This document shows positions 13,385 to 21,900 of a stretch of DNA of 64,000 bases, in pieces. The notes under the pieces are model-generated. The model made no database searches. It was not told the origin of the DNA and worked only from the letters and a program-made list of their open reading frames with translations. The translations under genes were made by a program, and so were the position numbers. The stretch's first letter is position 1, and each line of letters opens with the position of its first letter. Origin of the DNA: Formicarius rufipectus (lineage: Eukaryota > Chordata > Aves > Passeriformes > Formicariidae); the NCBI GenBank assembly GCA_013399695.1, contig VXAU01003708.1, forward strand, positions 222,266-286,265, read 5' to 3'.

Positions 13385-13710
13385 TGTCCACCAAAGCTGC
13401 TCCATCACTGCCCTCCTCAGCTGGCCAGGGAAGAGAAAATATATAGTCAAAGGTTGTGGGTTGAGTCTTCTCACTCCTCTCTCTGGCTGTAGTTACTGTT
13501 GTGCAGTTTTTCCCCCTCTTCTTAAATTCATTGTCCCAGAGGTGCTGCCACCATCACCGATGGGCTCAGCCTTGGCCAGCAGCAGGTCCACCTTGGAGCC
13601 ACTGGCTCTGTTGGACATGGGGGAAGCTTCTGGCAGCTTCTCGCACATACTACCCTGTCCTGTGGCCCCCTGCTACCAAAACTTGGTCACACAAACCCAG
13701 TGCAGTAGTT
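13385..13710. mobile_element. Degraded avian dispersed element, retrovirus-like (LTR-type), internally deleted
   Basis: The text around 13400-13465 (ending in TGTGGGTTGAG) and around 13466-13710 (from CTTCTCACTCCTCTCTC, through the 'CAGAGGTGCTGCCACC' and 'GACATGGGGGAAGCTTCTGGC' segments, to the TACCAAAACTTGGTCACAC segment) resembles two parts of an element I recall as very abundant in bird genomes. I believe it is related to endogenous retroviruses. In remembered copies these parts are separated by several hundred bases, so this copy appears to have lost its middle, with the junction near 13463-13470. A 159-codon frame across it (13317-13796) is not a gene. No gag, pol or env coding is present. 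The exact family name and orientation are uncertain. Confidence 0.6.
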
Positions 13711-16620
13711 GTCAATATAGACATGTTTATTTTATTCTGGCTATGATTTGCATGAAATCATGCTTGGAAGTAAGGCTGGTTTCAAGCAATGAATAAACCA
13801 AGTTGTGCATTTCCAGCGATCCCTGTGTCAACATACAAGACTACCCCTCACAAAATCTGACTTTACCTCCTAGACTTGGAGGGGGACTTGTTTGGGACTT
13901 GCTTGTAGGCTACTGCTTTTAGTGGAGTGACAATACTACAGAAATACTACCCAGTAAGAGTGTTAGTAGGGTTGTGCCTATAATGCAAACACTAGATTGA
14001 GATTCATGTTCTGCCACTGATTTGATGTTTGACAAATGACCCTTCTGTGTTTTGTTCTTCACTTTGCTAAATTGGATAATCATTCTTGCTCACCTCCCTA
14101 AAGCAGTTTGACATCCATAACTGGAAAACAATCAACAAAGCTATACAGAATTCCAGCTATATGAAGTAACTATACAGAAATTTAAGCGCTACAGCAGTAC
14201 AACAATCACTTCATTTTACCTAATATGTATTTTGGGGTTAATTTTCTTTATGTCAATTTAACTGCAATATAGGCACAATAGGCTTCATTTTTAAGCACCT
14301 TGTTTGTTTCAGGGCATGCTTATATATTAGTATCCTGCGTGGGCACAGTGGAAGTATTGTTCTTTCACCTTGAAAGACAAACTCTAAAAAGATATGAACA
14401 CAAATGACGTCTAGAAGAGCACTTAATACTCAGCAATGTCCCAGTTAGCTCAGGTGCAATGAGAAATTGCCCCCATCAGAAGGCCAGACCAAATTTTGCA
14501 GTGCACAGAGGAAGGATGAAAGACAGAAATAAGATTCACAGTCTGATGAAAAGCAAACAATCTTCCTCTCTCCCTGGGACCTGCACACACTGGCCCCGCT
14601 GAAGCTGTGGTATCTCAAGTGAAGCAGCATTGCTAAGGACAGGTATTTGCATATGAGATCTTTGCTCTTAAGAACTAGTGCTATAATTAAAACAGAGTTG
14701 AAAGCTCATAAGCTGTACATTTCTGACAGCAGAGGAGAATGTCTCATTTTTACACCTGGAAAAATAGAAGCAAAGTCATTGCAAAGAGATGAGTGCTGCT
14801 GTTTACTCCCTTCATCAAATCATGGAGTGATTCCTCACTTGAGAAAACAGTTCTTCAGCAACACCCCCTAGCCCACAGGGGCTGGGGCTATAAATGTAGC
14901 TTAGCAGTGGGTTTATTCTAAGTTGCTTTTAATTGTTTGTTTGTTGGTTGCCTTTCTTTTTTTTTTGCCCAAAGCACTGTTAGCAAGCCTACTCCTCTGT
15001 CGAGCCATCCTAGCCATCTGCCAATGTGGGCTCAAAAGAACATTCTTCAGGGCCTTATCCAATTTGTTGTATCTGATTCATTAAAGTAATTACTCTTGAT
15101 ATTAAGTCATTGCTTTGAGTTTGGCAGCTGCATAATAACCTGGGACTTAAATTTCTAAACGAAGCTGAAATTCTTAGGTTTATTTAATCAAATCTCACAT
15201 TGCCTGAAATGAACAGGGGTCCTGGCTGCCCAGGGTGAGCAGTCCCTGAGTAGCTTCAGTAGTCGTGACAGAGAAAAGGATGTGTGGAAAAGCCTCTTTT
15301 CTGGCTTCTCTGGTCTGGTGGAGTTAGTGGTGCTCTGCTGGCACAATAGGAGTGGTGTGATTTTTAGCTGAGAGTGATAAGATGGCACCAGAATTATTAG
15401 GCATCAGTTACCCAACAGCATCCTCAACTGTCCTGGGCTTCTGAGTTGTGCTGTGATTTCATTTGTTGAGGTCAGAGCTCTGGGGAAATGCCATGATTCA
15501 AACTTCCTACAGCATTTCTGAATGGGGGGGTCTGTCATCTATATGTGGAAAAATAGAAGTAAGTGAGGAGACAGGACAGAGCTGAGGAAGATTTCTTGCC
15601 CTCTGGATTGTTAAGAGGAATATCCTGATAGTCAGTGCTGATAGGCAGTCCCTTGACACAGGAACAGAGCCCCGTTCCTTAAATCCATCTTCCTGTGGCA
15701 CCAAAAAAACCCTAAACTGAAGAAAACAACGGCCAAACAGGATCATTTAACAAGTCCTAAGTGGGGACCCTCCAGGGTCCTTGAATCCAAGGAGAGCATC
15801 CCCATCTCTCACAGGCACGGGACATATCTGATGCTTGACACTATCCAAACTCTGCTATGCTGAGACCACCCTGCTGCCCTCCCACTTCAGCTCCCTCTGG
15901 GATCTAGATCTGTTTGGGTACAATAGGATGTGGCAGAGGCTCTTCCCACCTCTGTGCTCTGAGGTTGTCTGCTCTTTGTATCTTAACCATGCCAGGATCG
16001 GATCTGGAAGATGAAGTGGCATTAAAATATTTCTGCTGCAAATAACTGAAGCCCAGTTGGCTTCAAATGTTCCATTTTACCATGCCTTTCTTTGCAATGT
16101 TTATGAGCTTTGGACTATTTATAAAGGCAGATAAAGTTCAAAGGAAGCCTTTTAGAGCTGTTAGTTCTCATGTGGGGAACTTCATTGGAAAAGTGCAAAG
16201 TCCTGGGATGCAAACGCCCATCTCTTTTGTACCTGGCAAAGTAAGTTACCATAAATGTCCCACGCTCTATCATCAGTTGATCTCCGCTTTTGGCACTCAA
16301 ACCTATCACACCCTCCCCTGCCTGACATACTACACTCCCCTCTAACTGAACCCCTGGCAAAGCTGATTCCTAAATCTGCAGTTGTATGGGAATGTTATTT
16401 GCAGCTGGACACTGCTGCCTGTGAGACCCTGTGCCAGATGTTCCCAAGGGGAAATGAGCCCTTTGTGCTGGTCCCTTCCAGTACCTGAAGGAAGCCTACA
16501 AGAAAGATGGGGGAGAGAGGGACTTGTAACAAGGGCATAAAGTAACAGGACCGGGGACCCCCTCTGTAAAGGGAAATAAGGCAATAAGGAACAGAGAGTA
16601 TTTCCCTTTCCTGTGGGCTA

Positions 16621-16681
16621 TTAGGGGCCCACTGTCTGTCCTAGTGCTGGAAAAAGACCCAATGCTCTCCTGCATCTTGAA
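16621..16681. repeat. ~60-bp diverged duplicate, copy 1 (outside the CpG island)
   Basis: Aligned with 17926-17985, about 45 of 60 positions match with one gap. The match includes exact CTAGTGCTGGAAAA and TGCTCTCC segments in register. It lies immediately upstream of the CR1 tail. At the three CpG positions of copy 2 this copy reads CA, TG or TG. Confidence 0.65.
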
Positions 16682-16696
16682 CATCAAACTGAAACA

Positions 16697-16931
16697 GATT
16701 AGGTTTAGATTGGATATTAGTAGGAAGCTCTTTGCTGCGAGGGTGGTGAGGCACCGGAACGGGTTGCCCAGAGAAATTGTGGCTGCCCCATCCTTGGAAG
16801 TGTTCAGGGCCAGGCTGGATGGGGCTCTGAGCCACCTGGAAGGCGTCCCTGCCTATGGAAGACGTTCCTGCTCACGGCAGTGGAGTTTTTAAGGTCCCTT
16901 CCAACCCGAACCCTCCTGTGACGCTATGATT
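16697..16931 (+). mobile_element. CR1 LINE 3'-end fragment, + orientation
   Basis: The sequence follows the well-known 3' end of CR1: AGGTTTAGATTGGATATTAG, then GTGAGGCACCGGAACGGGTT, then TTCAGGGCCAGGCTGGATGG, then AAGGTCCCTTCCAACCC, ending in a degraded ATTCTATG-like tail (ACGCTATGATTG). It is 5'-truncated, as most CR1 copies are, and has no coding capacity. The insertion ends about 300 bp upstream of the MITF-A ATG, right where the CpG island begins. Confidence 0.95.
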
Positions 16932-16996
16932 GCAGGGGACACCCGCGGCGCTTTGCGGAGGGAGAAGCCGCGACCGCTGCTTGGGAGCTGCGGGCA

Positions 16997-17010
16997 GCGT
17001 GACGTCACGC
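16997..17010. promoter_or_regulatory. Perfect CRE (TGACGTCA) inside a 14-bp palindrome
   Basis: GCGTGACGTCACGC is its own reverse complement and contains the full consensus cAMP-response element TGACGTCA at 17000-17007, 225 bp upstream of the MITF-A ATG. CREB/ATF1/CREM proteins are the known binders of this octamer, especially in unmethylated CpG-island promoters. CREB control is well established for the separate melanocyte promoter (MITF-M). Use of this site by the 1A promoter is inference. Confidence 0.75.
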
Positions 17011-17059
17011 GAGGCACCTCTGTCGTCAGAGCCGCCTGATGTCGCGGTGGGATGGTACT

Positions 17060-17098
17060 GATGGGGCGGGATGGCATGGGATGGATGGGGCGGGATGG
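17060..17098 (+). promoter_or_regulatory. Tandem GC boxes in a 24-bp duplicated unit
   Basis: The 15-mer GATGGGGCGGGATGG occurs exactly at 17060-17074 and again at 17084-17098, a spacing of 24 bp. Each copy contains GGGGCGGG, the core binding site of Sp/KLF zinc-finger factors. Further G-rich boxes follow at about 17099-17107. The pair lies between the CRE and the ACTACA-type elements. Confidence 0.65.
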
Positions 17099-17148
17099 CC
17101 GGGGCGGTCCCGGCGCCCCCGCGCTGACAGCGGCGGCCGCGGCGCGGC

Positions 17149-17160
17149 GGGAGTTGTAGT
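17149..17160 (-). promoter_or_regulatory. ZNF143/THAP11-type ACTACA motif, copy 1 (reverse orientation)
   Basis: GGGAGTTGTAGT reads ACTACAACTCCC on the minus strand, close to the ACTACAATTCCC core of the SBS/ZNF143 promoter element found near start sites of many CpG-island genes. It faces the copy at 17200 across a 39-bp spacer; the two 12-bp arms match at 11 of 12 positions when inverted. Confidence 0.55.
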
Positions 17161-17199
17161 GCGCGGCGGGCGGAGGCGGCCGGGCCGGCCCCGGGGCGG

Positions 17200-17213
17200 A
17201 CTACAAGTCCCAG
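17200..17213 (+). promoter_or_regulatory. ZNF143/THAP11-type ACTACA motif, copy 2 (forward orientation)
   Basis: ACTACAAGTCCCAG matches the ACTACAATTCCCAG core of the SBS/ZNF143 element except for one base (G for T). It starts 32 bp upstream of the ATG, so it lies in or next to the 5' untranslated region. Such elements in known promoters position the transcription start and recruit ZNF143 with THAP11/HCFC1. Function here is inferred from motif and position. Confidence 0.6.
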
Positions 17214-17218
17214 GCGGG

Positions 17219-17219
17219 N
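17219..17219. other. Single undetermined base (N) in the 5' leader
   Basis: The only ambiguous base I noticed lies 13 bp upstream of the MITF-A ATG in extremely G+C-rich sequence. It does not affect the coding exon. It suggests unresolved sequencing or a polymorphic site within the island. Confidence 0.95.
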
Positions 17220-17231
17220 GCGACGACGACG

Positions 17232-17335
17232 ATGCAGGCGGAGTCGGGGATCGTGCCGGACTTCGAGGTGGGCGAGGAGTTCCACGAGGAGCCCAAGACG
17301 TACTACGAGCTGAAGAGCCAGCCCCTGAAGAGCAG
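17232..17335 (+). CDS. MITF: MITF exon 1A: N-terminus of isoform MITF-A (first coding exon only)
   Basis: MITF is a bHLH-leucine-zipper transcription factor of the MiT/TFE family that binds E-box and M-box DNA in the nucleus. It controls melanocyte and retinal pigment epithelium genes and, with TFEB and TFE3, lysosomal genes. The exon encodes 34 codons plus two bases of codon 35. Its peptide begins MQAESGIVPDFEVGEEF and contains YYELKSQPLKS, which I recognise as the MITF-A-specific N-terminus; TFE3 has a related ESGIV...YELKSQPL block. The known human form has Ser at residue 3 where this has Ala. The start ATG has A at -3. The reading is cut by a GT donor at 17336 after AG, so codon 35 (AGN, Ser in other species) is split in phase 2. 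Activation, bHLH and zipper domains lie in exons outside the window. A longer frame running through the donor is an artefact of CpG-island sequence lacking stops. Identity is recalled from the family, not searched. Confidence 0.95.
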
Positions 17336-17663
17336 GTGGGGCGGCGGGGCCGGAGCGGGGCGGTGGGTGCCCCGGCGAGCATCCCCGCGGGCGCTGCTGC
17401 GCGGCGGGGCGGCCGCGGGGCGCTCCCTGCCATAATAGCGGCGTTGTTGGCGGAGGGCGGGCCGGGCCGGCGTTATGTAAAGGGCATTGTTGGCCGTGCG
17501 GGCCCGGCTGTCCCCGGGGCAGCCCCCGCCGGCAACGGGGACGGGGCTGCGGCCGCACCTGCCCCCGGTGAGCGCCGCGGCCGAGACCCCTCAGCCCACC
17601 CTCCGGGCGGAGCTGCGAAGGGGGATTGCAAGGTCTTGCGGCATTTAAGGTTGCTCTTGGTGT

Positions 17664-17709
17664 GTTTTGTTTTGTTTTGTTTGTGTGTGTGTGTGTGTGT
17701 TTTTTTTTT
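17664..17709. repeat. Compound microsatellite: TTTTG repeats, (GT)n, T run
   Basis: About three TTTTG units are followed by roughly ten GT units (17681-17700) and then a T run. It lies at the 3' edge of the CpG island in intron 1 and is likely polymorphic. Confidence 0.9.
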
Positions 17710-17925
17710 AAATTTGTTTATTTCGGCTTTGAGAGTGGGTTTGTTACTTGCCAATTGCTTGGGGGACCGGAAACTTGCTAGGTAGGTCAGTTTCTTCGTA
17801 GAGTGGGTTTTTTTTCCGCCGAGATAGATCCTGTTGGCTTATCTGGAGCGGCTGCGTCGCGGAGATATGCTCTGTGCAGGGAAGCGAGGCGCTCTGTGTG
17901 TGTGTTTGCCTCCCTTGTGTGCATC

Positions 17926-17985
17926 TTAGGGACCCGCTGGCCATTCTAGTGCTGGAAAAGAAAGTGTGCTCTCCCGCATCTCGAG
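17926..17985. repeat. ~60-bp diverged duplicate, copy 2 (in intron 1, at the island's edge)
   Basis: This is the partner of 16621-16681, 1.3 kb away in the same orientation on the other side of exon 1A. It keeps CpG at three sites, in ACCCGCTGG, CTCCCGCATC and TCTCGAG, where the upstream copy has lost them. No CR1 sequence follows it. The origin is unknown: either a local duplication or two fragments of an unrecognised repeat. Confidence 0.65.
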
Positions 17986-18853
17986 TACCCGCCTTGTCAG
18001 CCGATACCGCGTTTCTCCCTCTTCTCTTTTTATGCAGCAAACCCTCCATTTCACCTTAATGCTCTCCTAAGCAGCACTCTGCTGAATATAAGGTCATTGC
18101 TGTGAGTGTATCGTGTTTGTAATCAAGTCTCTTGTTCGCCTGTCTCCATATTAATATTTTTGTTTACACCGCTCTTTCTACATCTGTGCACAGTTGAAAA
18201 AGAAATAAGAGGGTAAATATTGGAAAAAAAATGATACTAGAATTATTTCAGGTTGTACTGCCTGTCAGATGCATTCCAAAGTAAACAAATGAATTTTTGA
18301 TCATCTCCTGAATGTTTCAGAAGCACTGAAAGTAGCAGAAGATGTTACAAATTCTCACGCTGTTGCAAGGGCTGACAGGTCTGGGGCCGCCTCCTGTAAC
18401 CTGTGTTCACAGCAAGCCTTCCTCCCACTGAACCCTTGGTACTGCTGAGGAAGGGTGCAGGTAGTGGTGGTGTGATGTGCAGCCTCCTGGCCCATCCAAC
18501 CAAAGCGAAGTTGCCAGAACTCCTTTGCTCCCCGAGGTTATGCAGGGAGGTTGCCATTATCCAGGTAATTAGCTGGGAACCAGGTTAATGTGTGGAGAGA
18601 GGACAGGCAGAGAAGGGCTCACCAGCAGTGGTGGGTCCCAGCTGTGATGGAGACAGTGGGAGACCCACAGGGCTTTGGGTTCAGCGCCTGTGCTGCCAGT
18701 GGAGTGCAGTGGTCGTGACGACTGTGCTGTCATCCAGTAGGCCTGTTTGCACCAGCTGCGGGTTCTAACTGGTGTGCAGGAGTTCTCCCTTTATGGCTGT
18801 CCACTTTGTAGTCAGCAGTTTGTCTGTGCTTTCCTGGTGTGAGCAATGGAGCA

Positions 18854-18897
18854 TAGATAGCAGGTCTGCATTGCTTAGATGGCAGGTCTGCATTTGA
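18854..18897. repeat. 22-bp imperfect tandem duplication
   Basis: TAGATAGCAGGTCTGCATTG at 18854 is followed directly, 22 bp on, by TAGATGGCAGGTCTGCATTT at 18876. The two copies differ at only a few positions. It is a simple local duplication. Confidence 0.85.
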
Positions 18898-21885
18898 CCT
18901 TGCACAGATGTTGCAACTGCTTTTAATTCCTGTGACTTGGTGCTTTGGGACCTGAATGTATCACTGCGTTGTTCTCTTCTCTCAGGGAGTTGTGAATAAA
19001 CTCTGTAATGAAACACTGGAGTATTTGACTGTCTTCTAAATGTTGTCATTTCAAATTTCCCTGTACTGAATTTCCCCAGTACATGCTCACCCTGATACTC
19101 CTGCAGAGCCAGCCATTGCCCACACTTTGGGTTTAAAGGGACCCCTGTGCTTGTCATCCTGACATCCTGCTGGTGCCTCGGGCCAGTGTCTGTCCTGATG
19201 TTTCCAGGAGGGCTTGTTGGATAGGAGAAGTGACCAGCTTGCCCCAGTCTACCTTGTGTCCCTCCACACGTACCCATGTATATGAGAAGAGGGAGCCCTG
19301 AGGGTGGAATAACAATCCATGGTTTTTCTGGCAGATAGTGAACTGATGTGTTAACCTCAGTGTGGAGTCTGCCCAGCTCATGGACATCTACCTTGAGGTA
19401 GAGTCTCAGGTTTCTTCCTGGTCTTGTGGGAGAAGAAGATGCAAAGGAATCAGGGACCCTGCTGGGTCCATATAAACCTGTCCCTGGAGCCAGGCTGATA
19501 AAGCTTGATGATAACAGGAGGCAGAAGTTGCTCACAAACCTGTTTGCTTCATGATCATATCTCAGAGGACTTCTGTAGTCCTTCAGCTTTGCTGAGGCCT
19601 AAAACCAGTCTGACTGATGATTATCAAGGGTATCCAGCATTATCCTGCTGCTTTCTCTTGTGGATGTAAATCAGGAGTAATTGCACAGCAGTGAGTGGAA
19701 TAGCAGCAGGTCAGCATGGTGTAGTTGTGGGACTGTGGCCATGGGAATTGCTTTCTCACCTCTCCACAGCCTGGCTCTGGAAAGGTGGCTGGGGAACAGG
19801 CAAAGCAGAGGCAAGAGCTGATGTTAGGAGCTGGGTCTAAACACCAATCTGCTCTTTTCCCTGGTGAAAACTGATGATTTCCTAGCAACATTCAGGGCTT
19901 TCTGTTATCTTGTAACTGTAAGAGTTGAGAAGCACCCTAGGCTTACCGTAACAGCTGAAATTTTGAGTACAGAGAAAACCATCCTGCTCAGAAACAGGTG
20001 ACAATGCCTGTGCTCTGAACCAAGAAAAAACATTTTTGTGGCCCAGTTTAACTCAGCCCTGCTGATATTGTTGTCCTTTACTCAGTGAAACTCTCAGCTT
20101 CCTCCTAGATTGCTTGTTTTCCAATATATGACATCCAGTTAAATGTTTCTCCTCTCCAGTGTGCCCTCACGGTTACTCCATCCCTATTTCAAAATTCAAG
20201 TCTGCAATCCAAAGCCGCAAGGGGTCCAATAATAAAAGCTTTTTGCAGTAAATACTGTACTAACTTAGGCCAAGCCACAATTGAATGCTAGAGGCCAAGT
20301 TAAAATGGAAGCCCAGCAAAAGCTTTAATCACAGGGGATGGAGAGAAGACATGGGGATGAGAGATATCAGTTCCACCCCTGTTTCCCAAACCCCTTCAAC
20401 TCATCAGAAGTTGGCTCCTTGGGCAAAGCCCTACCTATATTCAAGGGTTCTCTGGAATTTGCCAGGGTTGAATCTCTTTGAAAACTGAGAAGATGTTTCA
20501 GTTGCTTTGGTTTCTCCAGAGTCACTTTTCACTGTGGGAGAAAACTGGATTTGAAGACTAGCTAGTAAGACAATGAAATCTATTTTTTTCCCTTCATATT
20601 CCTCTCCGACATATTTCCAAGGGATCGTAGTTTTAATCTAGAAGTATATACGCTTAAATATGCACATGTTTGTGTAATGACCAAGCAAATAAGATTTCTT
20701 TCCTGGTACAAGCGGTGTACAATGAAATCGATGGAGTTTTATTGCCAAAAGTAAACACAGATCCTGACATGTCTGCACACAGTCAGCAGAGTGCTGCAGA
20801 CTTAAATTACATCTGTCATATTCCTAATGTAGATTCTTTATATAGTTTGGCTTCCAATAGTGATGCTCTGGATATCAGACTGGTATCTGGAGGTAAAGAC
20901 TGCAAACCGGCCTCTTCACAGGGCAGTCTGAACTAACCCAGGTGTGCCAAATGGAGGAAAAAAAAATGTGCTATATTCAGTTGACTTTTCTGTGTGTTTT
21001 TGTTCTCTGCAATGTGTGTCTGTGTGACCTCGCAAGTGCCAGCAAATTGTCAGTTGTTGTAATTTACTGCCTTGCTCTTAATAAAGCCTGCAGGTAAATT
21101 ACTGCTATTTGTGCCCTTTTCTGGTGCCTATATCTTCAGACTGGTTATAAAGCATCCAAATGATGTAGTCACTGAAGTATTTTTAGTGGAAAAAAGTATT
21201 AGGAAATGCATTTAATTTGCATGATAGTCTCTTAGGAAGCTTATTTTTGCTTTATGAGCAATATCATTGAGATGTGGAGTTTGTCATTATTGAAGCAGTG
21301 ATGTCTTTATAAAATTCCCATAATTCCTGCTGTCCAAAGACCTTTTTCTTTTATGCAAAGCTTCAATATTTTACTCGTATCAGCCGGTGCCTCATCTATA
21401 AAGCAGTCCTTTTTGGTTTTTTCCCTCTTTTCTGGTGTTGTGCTAAAAACTGAAGTCTTGATTTAGTTAAAACTTTCCTCAACAATCACTGTGTATTAAA
21501 AGGGGATAATAATTTCACCAAAGAGGCACACATTTTTGAAATGTGGTCTTACTCTGGAGCCAAAGAGGGCTCCTCTAAGGTGCCTTAGTGCCTTAGCCTG
21601 CAGATGATCAAATTTAATTTTGTAAATGAACTTTGCAGCTTGATTGAATTTGGACTTGATTACATTAGGCTTAACATTGAGTTTGTGCCTTATTGAAGGT
21701 AGTCTTTTCATATTACTGCTATTTATGGATCTTATTCAAGTGTTTTATATTCTGGTTGGGTTCTGCAATGCAGTTTGTTCAAGCTACTGCTTATATCTGT
21801 TCCAGTTGTGCAAGAAGTGGAAAATATCCTTTATTTAGAACAGGTCACATGTTCTTGCATCCAGGAACCGCGTCTCAGTGTGATT

Positions 21886-21900
21886 AAAAAAAAAAAAAAA
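21886..21900. repeat. A15 homopolymer
   Basis: A run of 15 A residues follows GTGATT. I see no upstream sequence identifying it as the tail of a retrocopy. Confidence 0.85.

Larger units (their letters stand above)
1..16620. other. Upstream flank of MITF, no recognisable gene
   Basis: No reading frame here resembles a protein I know, and none has supporting exon structure. In the human locus the neighbour on this side of MITF is FRMD4B, transcribed away from it. No FERM-domain exon is apparent here. The repeats and low-complexity tracts I could identify are listed separately. Stretches not covered by them (1-925, 1050-8490, 8549-9117, 9132-9909, 10147-11318, 11365-13384 and 13711-16620) show nothing I can annotate. 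Confidence 0.75.
16932..17620 (+). promoter_or_regulatory. MITF: CpG-island promoter of MITF-A, including the 5' untranslated region
   Basis: CpG dinucleotides and G+C rise abruptly just after the CR1 tail and stay very high to about 17.62 kb, with weaker CpG content continuing to about 18.0 kb. Exon 1A lies inside. I see no convincing TATA box, as expected for a broad CpG-island promoter. Within 240 bp upstream of the ATG are a perfect CRE, tandem GC boxes and two ACTACA-type elements. The 5' leader just before the ATG carries a short CGA repeat (17220-17231). The transcription start cannot be placed from sequence alone. MITF-A is known as a widely expressed isoform, which fits a CpG-island promoter. 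Confidence 0.9.

Noticed and set aside
13317..13796. 159-codon open frame
   Set aside because: It crosses the dispersed retrovirus-like repeat and unique DNA on both sides. No retroviral protein motif is visible.
1..16620. Exons of FRMD4B, the expected upstream neighbour of MITF
   Set aside because: No FERM-domain-like peptide was found in any frame; the gene must lie beyond the window.
16872..17558. 228-codon open frame on the - strand through the CpG island
   Set aside because: Pro/Arg/Gln-rich shadow of the same CpG island, with no domain or family resemblance.
17039..17785. 248-codon open frame on the + strand through the CpG island
   Set aside because: Stop codons are rare in such G+C-rich DNA. 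The frame is Gly/Arg-rich, spans the N and the splice donor, and ends in the GT microsatellite. It overlaps the MITF exon in a different frame.
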